Assembly: GCA_028095005.1 (NCBI GenBank)
Contig: CM051459.1
Span: 318,186,513-318,250,512, forward strand
Direction of reading: 5' to 3'
DNA length: 64,000 nt
From: Rhynchospora pubera
Lineage: Eukaryota; Streptophyta; Magnoliopsida; Poales; Cyperaceae
Part shown: piece by piece, positions 59,364 through 64,000 of the stretch
How the letters are laid out: each line of letters opens with the position of its first letter
How positions within the stretch are numbered: the first letter of the stretch is position 1
Program-made: the position numbers and the translations under genes
Notes under the pieces: model-generated
What the model was told of the DNA's origin: nothing
Seen by the model: only the letters and a program-made list of their open reading frames with translations
The model's database searches: none

Positions 59364-59522
59364 GGGTCGTTTGGATCAAGTGAGAATTTGGAAAATTTTT
59401 CATTCCTAAACATAAATTTATTATAAACAATCCAAACTCTTCACAAAATTACACACTTTCCAATACTTTATGCTTAGGAATAGAAAATTTCTCATATTCC
59501 TAAGCGATCCAAACGGCCCCTA
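59364..59522. mobile_element. MITE, GTCGTTTGGATC family (copy 3 of 4)
   Basis: Inverted ends GGGTCGTTTGGATC and GATCCAAACGGCCCC enclose an AT-rich core with the family phrase TTACACACTTTCCAAT. Related to 301-447, 3979-4147 and 60846-61005. Confidence 0.75.
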
Positions 59523-60845
59523 AGACTAAGAGATAGCTGAGCAAAATTTCTCAAGAGTAAACAAAACAACGGGGATTTCTTGCCGGCAGTTTCAGGTGGA
59601 AACATGGCAAATTGCTTTCCTCACTCTTTCATTCGGAGATACTCCTAAATTTATATTAATGACCAAAATACCCTCAAAGATCTTGTATCATATTTCTGCA
59701 TATATAAATAAATCAAAGATATTTTCATCATTATACAAAAAAAAATGGGAGTGTATCTCTAATTTGAGGGAGTCAGGGAGGAAAGCCATTCCGGGGAACA
59801 TGGGTCCAACACCGAATAGTTCTTATTTCTTTCTTTGGTGGGCTTGGTCATTGTCAATGCAACAATTTTTAATTAAAAAAAGTGAAATAAATGTTTAAAT
59901 CTAGGCCGAAGAAGCCCAACATATTTTTCTCGGAATGGTGGCCTCAATAAATAAAATAAAAACTATATGCTATCCAAATGCATCCTATTTATATAGCATG
60001 TTGCAAATGAATAGGAAAAGGAATAATTTGTTTCAATATATTCATAAATCTGAAATGGAAGACTTTATGTGGCGTTTGGTAAAGAAATAACTTAAAAGGA
60101 ATAAGTTAAAGGAGGAAAAACTAATGTCAAGTTATATCATGGTTGTTTGGTTATATGAATTGAAGGAATAAGAATATAATATAAAAAAATAGATGTCTAA
60201 GAATTATTATAATATTATAATTATTATCATTAGTTTGCAAATATTAATAATTATTATTATTATATAAATTATTTTTTCTAATATATCAATGATAATTATA
60301 ATTATAATAATTAATATGATAATTATAATTTTTATTCTTCATGCTTATTAATAATAATAATAATATCAATAACAATAATTTCATTAATGATAATAAAAAT
60401 TATATGATAAATGCAATATAATAATAATAGTAATACTACTACTACTACTAGTAGTAGTAGTAGTAGTAGTAGTATTATATAAATTAAGGTATTATTAAAT
60501 ATTTGTTCTAATTATAATACTGATGAAAATTATAATTAAAATGATAAAATAGTAATATTTCCTATATTGAAATTAATATATTACTTATTTGTTTATTATT
60601 GTAACTAAAAAATATTATAATATTACAATAATGTATTAATTTAAATTAATAATAAATATTAGTGATAGATTATTTGAAATTCAAGACCAATCCATTATGG
60701 GACCTGTCGTGGAATAAGTTATTCCACCAATTTTGGTGGTACAAGTTCTTCCACCTTAAAGAAACTTAAACCTCTCTTGTTTGTTGAGTTATTCATCCTT
60801 AAAGATGCTTAAAGAAGGTCAACCCTCCTACCAAATATGCTCTAT
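59523..60845. other. Very AT-rich intergenic DNA
   Basis: Dominated by TAATAATTAT-type low-complexity sequence, with a trinucleotide repeat at 60434-60473. The open frame near 59596-59898 has no recognisable features. Confidence 0.5.
60434..60473. repeat. Palindromic trinucleotide microsatellite (TAC)n(TAG)n
   Basis: TACTACTACTACTAC followed directly by TAGTAGTAGTAGTAG and more. The two halves are reverse complements, so the tract can form a hairpin. It is a likely polymorphic marker. Confidence 0.9.
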
Positions 60846-61005
60846 AGGGGCCGTTTGGATCGCTCAGGAATAAGAGGAATAGCCTCTTTCTAGATGGAAA
60901 TTTATTCCTAACCATTCAAACTCTTCACAAAGTTACACACTTTCCAATGTTTTCCGTCTAGAAATAGATTATTCCTCTTATTCCTAAGCGATACAAACGG
61001 TCATA
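60846..61005. mobile_element. MITE, GGGGCCGTTTGGATC family (copy 4 of 4)
   Basis: It starts GGGGCCGTTTGGATCGC and ends GCGATACAAACGGTC, with inner arms GAATAAGAGGAAT and ATTCCTCTTATTC perfectly complementary. It shares TTACACACTTTCCAAT with copy 3. Confidence 0.75.
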
Positions 61006-62069
61006 GGCTTTGCTCCATAATTCAGTGGAAAAGGGAAAGTAAAAGAATGGAATAGAAAGAAAGAAAGAAAAGTGACAGTAAATCTTATTCTTGATCATTT
61101 AGGAATAATATTTTTTCTCTAAATAATTAACTCTAATTTTATTCTTAGCGATCCAAATGTGCCAAACTTTCTAAAATAAATTTAATTTGGAAAGTTTTTA
61201 ATTAAATAATAAAATTCGTCATCATCGATCAAAAAAATATGTAACTCGTCGATTTTCATAAACTCTGTCCCAAAAAAAATCCAGGAATGATAACCGCAAT
61301 CTGCAGTTTTGTCATCCATATCATCGCAAAATATAAAGTGAACATATACAACAAATAAGATAAACATATAGACCATCTAAGTGAACACTTACAAACAAAT
61401 AAGTATTGTCATCAGTTGTTCAGAATTTTACATGCATATTCTACTTATATTCATTGAACTTATTTGTTTGTATGAGTTCACTTTGATCATTATATATGTT
61501 CACCTTGTCTATTTTATGCATTCACTTTGTGTTTAACGATGGCAAGATAGCAAAAATTACAATGGCAGTAATCAATTTCCAAAAAAAATTACTAAGAAAT
61601 CCGAAGAAGACCAAAAAAATTTTACAATTTTTTTTTTAATTTTCCTTTCTTTTGACTAATTTTTCATTATGATTTACCCTTCTAATTTTGGTAAATTCAC
61701 AAAATAAAACCTACAAAAACACCTCATATCTTTTTTTAGGAACAAAGCAACTTTGACTTAGTATGATGACAATATTTTCGTTAATCGATATAAAATCGGA
61801 TAGTTCTAGCTTTTACTCGAACTACATTTGTGGTTTGTGGATAAAATAAAAATTGCAAGTAGAAAAAACAGAAAATAGAAAGAACATTAAAAATGTTTAA
61901 TTATTTTACTTTTCTCGTATACATTCACTCCGAAAGAGAGACACGAACACACGCGTCTCCCACCCAATTCTCATCCCAACAACAAACTGTCCTTTTCTCT
62001 CTCACTTCCAACTCATTTGCTTATCCATCTCTCTCTCTCTCTCTCAAAGCACCTCTAAGTTTCGTTGAA
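61006..62069. other. Intergenic DNA and GNAT gene promoter side
   Basis: AT-rich. The stretch 61320-61540 has inverted AAGTGAACATATA / TATATGTTCACTT phrases suggesting an old MITE with unresolved ends. The 61920-62069 part is CT-rich (TCTCTCTCTCTC at about 62030), typical of a plant 5' leader for the gene starting at 62070. Confidence 0.45.
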
Positions 62070-63835
62070 ATGGAAGCAGCGAGATCAGCCTCTCCAATTC
62101 TGCGACCATCTCCGTGCGGCCGGGTCAGTGGCCAACCTGGTTGGTAAGCTCCCTTACCTATTGATATACGATTACATCGTTCAAAAGCTTTCTCAGTTCT
62201 CATGCGAATTGGCATGATGGTTTGAACCAAATCAAGTCTGATAGGAGTAATTTGTAGGTACGAGGCACCAGTGGCAACCAGCATCAGACCCATTAATCCA
62301 ATTTTTAGTAGTTCATCTTCACTTGGTTTGTGCGCTGGAAGGTAAAGTTTGGTTTGGTTGCATGGCGTATAATTAACTTTACCTTATTTGGGTATAATTA
62401 GGCGAAAATGTTAAAAAGAAAATTTGAGGAGATAGTGTGGCTCTGTTACTTGATACTGGTATTAGACCTAATTGGTACATTATCAGTGTAATTGTATGGT
62501 AAGACATGGCAAATATAAATCAAATTTAGAATATTTTGGTACATTACCTGACTTGAGCACCAGTTAAGTTGCATTTTTGCTTTTGGTACATTACCTGGCT
62601 TGTCTAGGGGTTGGGTGTTAGTTAGTATTGGGGCACTGGTACCATTTAGATTCCGTGGTACTAGTGCATTCAATTTGTGGTTCTTTTCATTGCATTTTAT
62701 GCTGTGTTTGTGAAGATTGATTTGGATTCTGTATTTGACTGTGACTGTACTTCTAATTAAAAGTGGTGGTGGATTGATGGGTCTGCTTATTTTTTTTTAA
62801 AAAAAAAAAAGAAAAGAAAAGGAAAAAAATGGCATTTTTTGGACCAACCTTTACTTGGTTGATTTTGGATCATCTCAGTACTATAAATCAATTATATCCG
62901 ATTTTATGTTTTTGTTATTGTTTACAGGAATGAGGGGCTAATGCTCTCCAGTAGTGGTACAAAAGAGTTCTCTGCTGTTAGACCCATGAGACCATTTGTC
63001 GAAACCGAAAAGTATGATGTTCAGTTTGATAGATTGCAACCGTCAGACCAAGATCTTAGTCCCACACTCAGAAGAGATTTCACCCAATTTACTGCCCGAG
63101 TTGCTTTAATAGATTTAGAATTATGGGTATGCTCGTGTTATTTAGTGTCAATTTGGATTTGGTTCAAGCAGGACCAATATGTACTGCCTGAAACTTAAGT
63201 TGGTAGTCTTCCCATCTGTCCATTGCTAATTGAGGCTGTTTGAGAGCTCATTTGAAGCTTGTATCTGACTAGGTGGGAATTACCTCCCAGAATCTGCATG
63301 TACCTGAAATATATGCATTTCTGACATATGTTTGACTATTTTTTTGTTTACATTTGTTATTTAATTAGGCTGCAGCTTGGTTGAGGGCGGAAACCAACTA
63401 TGAAAGCGAATCAGATTTACGGTTTGTGTTTTTTTCTGAAGAAAATTTATTCATCTTATTAAGCATTCCAAAATATTGAAATGATTGGGGGATGTTGAAA
63501 TGACATTTTGGTTAGGTTTGCCTCTGTGCCACTCTGATTTATATTCAGTGGCAACTAGTTCCAGTCTGGAATTTTGTACATACCAGCTGTTTGTTGTTTC
63601 ATCCTTTCTTGTTTTTGTGTTTGTTGGCTTTCTTTTTTTATCGGAGTTACTCAGTAGGCCTCACATCTGGTCTAACCATGATAAAACAATTTTAGGGTTT
63701 TGTGATAGGCCTGGAACAGCGCTGGTCTAGTCCCATTTGTAGATCATGCATATTGTTATCCATGTTTTGTGCTGATTTTGGCTTTTTATATTCTGTAGCC
63801 TTGTAGAGCGGTTTAAAATGCAATATGCTGAACAG
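62070..63835 (+). CDS. GNAT-family N-acetyltransferase (chloroplast type), 5' part only
   Basis: Five exons fit with consistent phases: 62070-62143, 62258-62341, 62928-63126, 63369-63421 and 63799-63835. The gene continues beyond the window. The N-terminus (MEAARSASPILRPSPCGRVS, then serine-rich RPINPIFSSSSSLG) is basic and hydroxylated without acids, like a chloroplast transit peptide. The next part, KYDVQFDRLQPSD, then FTARVALIDLELWAAAWLRA, then RLVERFKMQYAEQ, resembles from memory the segment before the acetyl-CoA-binding core of plant plastid GNAT proteins. The catalytic domain lies outside, so activity cannot be judged. The start ATG follows a CT-rich leader. The second exon is small and inferred from splice sites. 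Without it the reading frame also continues, so exon skipping or a mis-called exon is possible. Confidence 0.6.
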
Positions 63836-64000
63836 GTATCATGGAAGCATTTTTATCATTTGAAGTGATTTAAAACAGCATATGAGTTTTATCATTTCTG
63901 AACGTTCGTTCCTCTTATGGAAAAGAACTATTAGCTGTGAAGTAAAATAAATAAATTTGATGAGCTTTTACATCATTCTCTATGTTTTCAAATAAATAAT
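63836..64000 (+). other. Intron of the GNAT gene (window edge)
   Basis: Begins with GTATCATGG after the exon ending AACAG. No further exon is seen before the window ends. Confidence 0.5.

Noticed and set aside
61193..61560. Inverted repeat suggesting a further MITE
   Set aside because: Inner arms pair partly, but neither ends nor a target duplication could be placed. Mentioned only within the intergenic entry.

Overview
The window is nuclear DNA of a flowering plant, most likely a dicot. The evidence is spliced genes with GT-AG introns, two peroxisomal plant-type acyl-activating enzymes, two-exon plant-type HSP70 genes, the start of a plant GNAT-family acetyltransferase, and AT-rich DNA packed with plant transposon types (hAT, Mutator/Pack-MULE, Helitron, copia, chromovirus, Tat/Athila-like LTR elements, MITEs). 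No species can be named from the sequence alone.

Layout. 1-5.85 kb is gene-poor and holds MITEs. A Pack-MULE (5864-8013), bounded by long terminal inverted repeats and a 10-bp direct repeat, carries a 5' fragment of a carboxylesterase gene. From about 8.29 to 13.80 kb lies copy 1 of a tandemly duplicated segment: a minisatellite, intergenic DNA and an intact acyl-activating enzyme gene (11443-13346). Next come a minus-strand copia remnant whose LTR is split by a complete 5.16-kb hAT transposon (14636-19796), then a PIF1/Helitron-type helicase remnant broken by a solo LTR (22081-23735) and flanked by another solo LTR (20476-21806).

Copy 2 of the segment runs from about 24.24 to 49.97 kb. It was about 5.5 kb and is now about 25.7 kb because of nested insertions. 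An LTR-element complex (25280-33083, TSD AGATG) is followed by a Helitron (33420-45146), which itself received a degenerate Ty3 chromovirus (33640-39917) and a solo LTR (42683-44424). A small hAT MITE lies further on (46115-46362). Copy 1 preserves the empty site for the LTR complex, the Helitron and the MITE, so those boundaries are read to the base. The second acyl-activating gene (47566-49456) stayed intact and differs from the first at only a few residues.

50-64 kb holds a foldback Mutator-like element (50037-50990), two divergent HSP70 genes in tandem on the minus strand (51998-54664 and 56095-58306), both lacking the C-terminal EEVD, MITEs and a trinucleotide repeat, and the first five exons of a GNAT gene leaving the right edge (62070 onward).

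The most unusual pattern is that four unrelated LTR families each carry their own short, mostly palindromic motif. The motif recurs in pairs or triplets at a fixed 20- or 21-bp period, about two turns of DNA, although the motif sequence differs in each family. In one family the pattern runs through an open reading frame as a seven-residue repeat.
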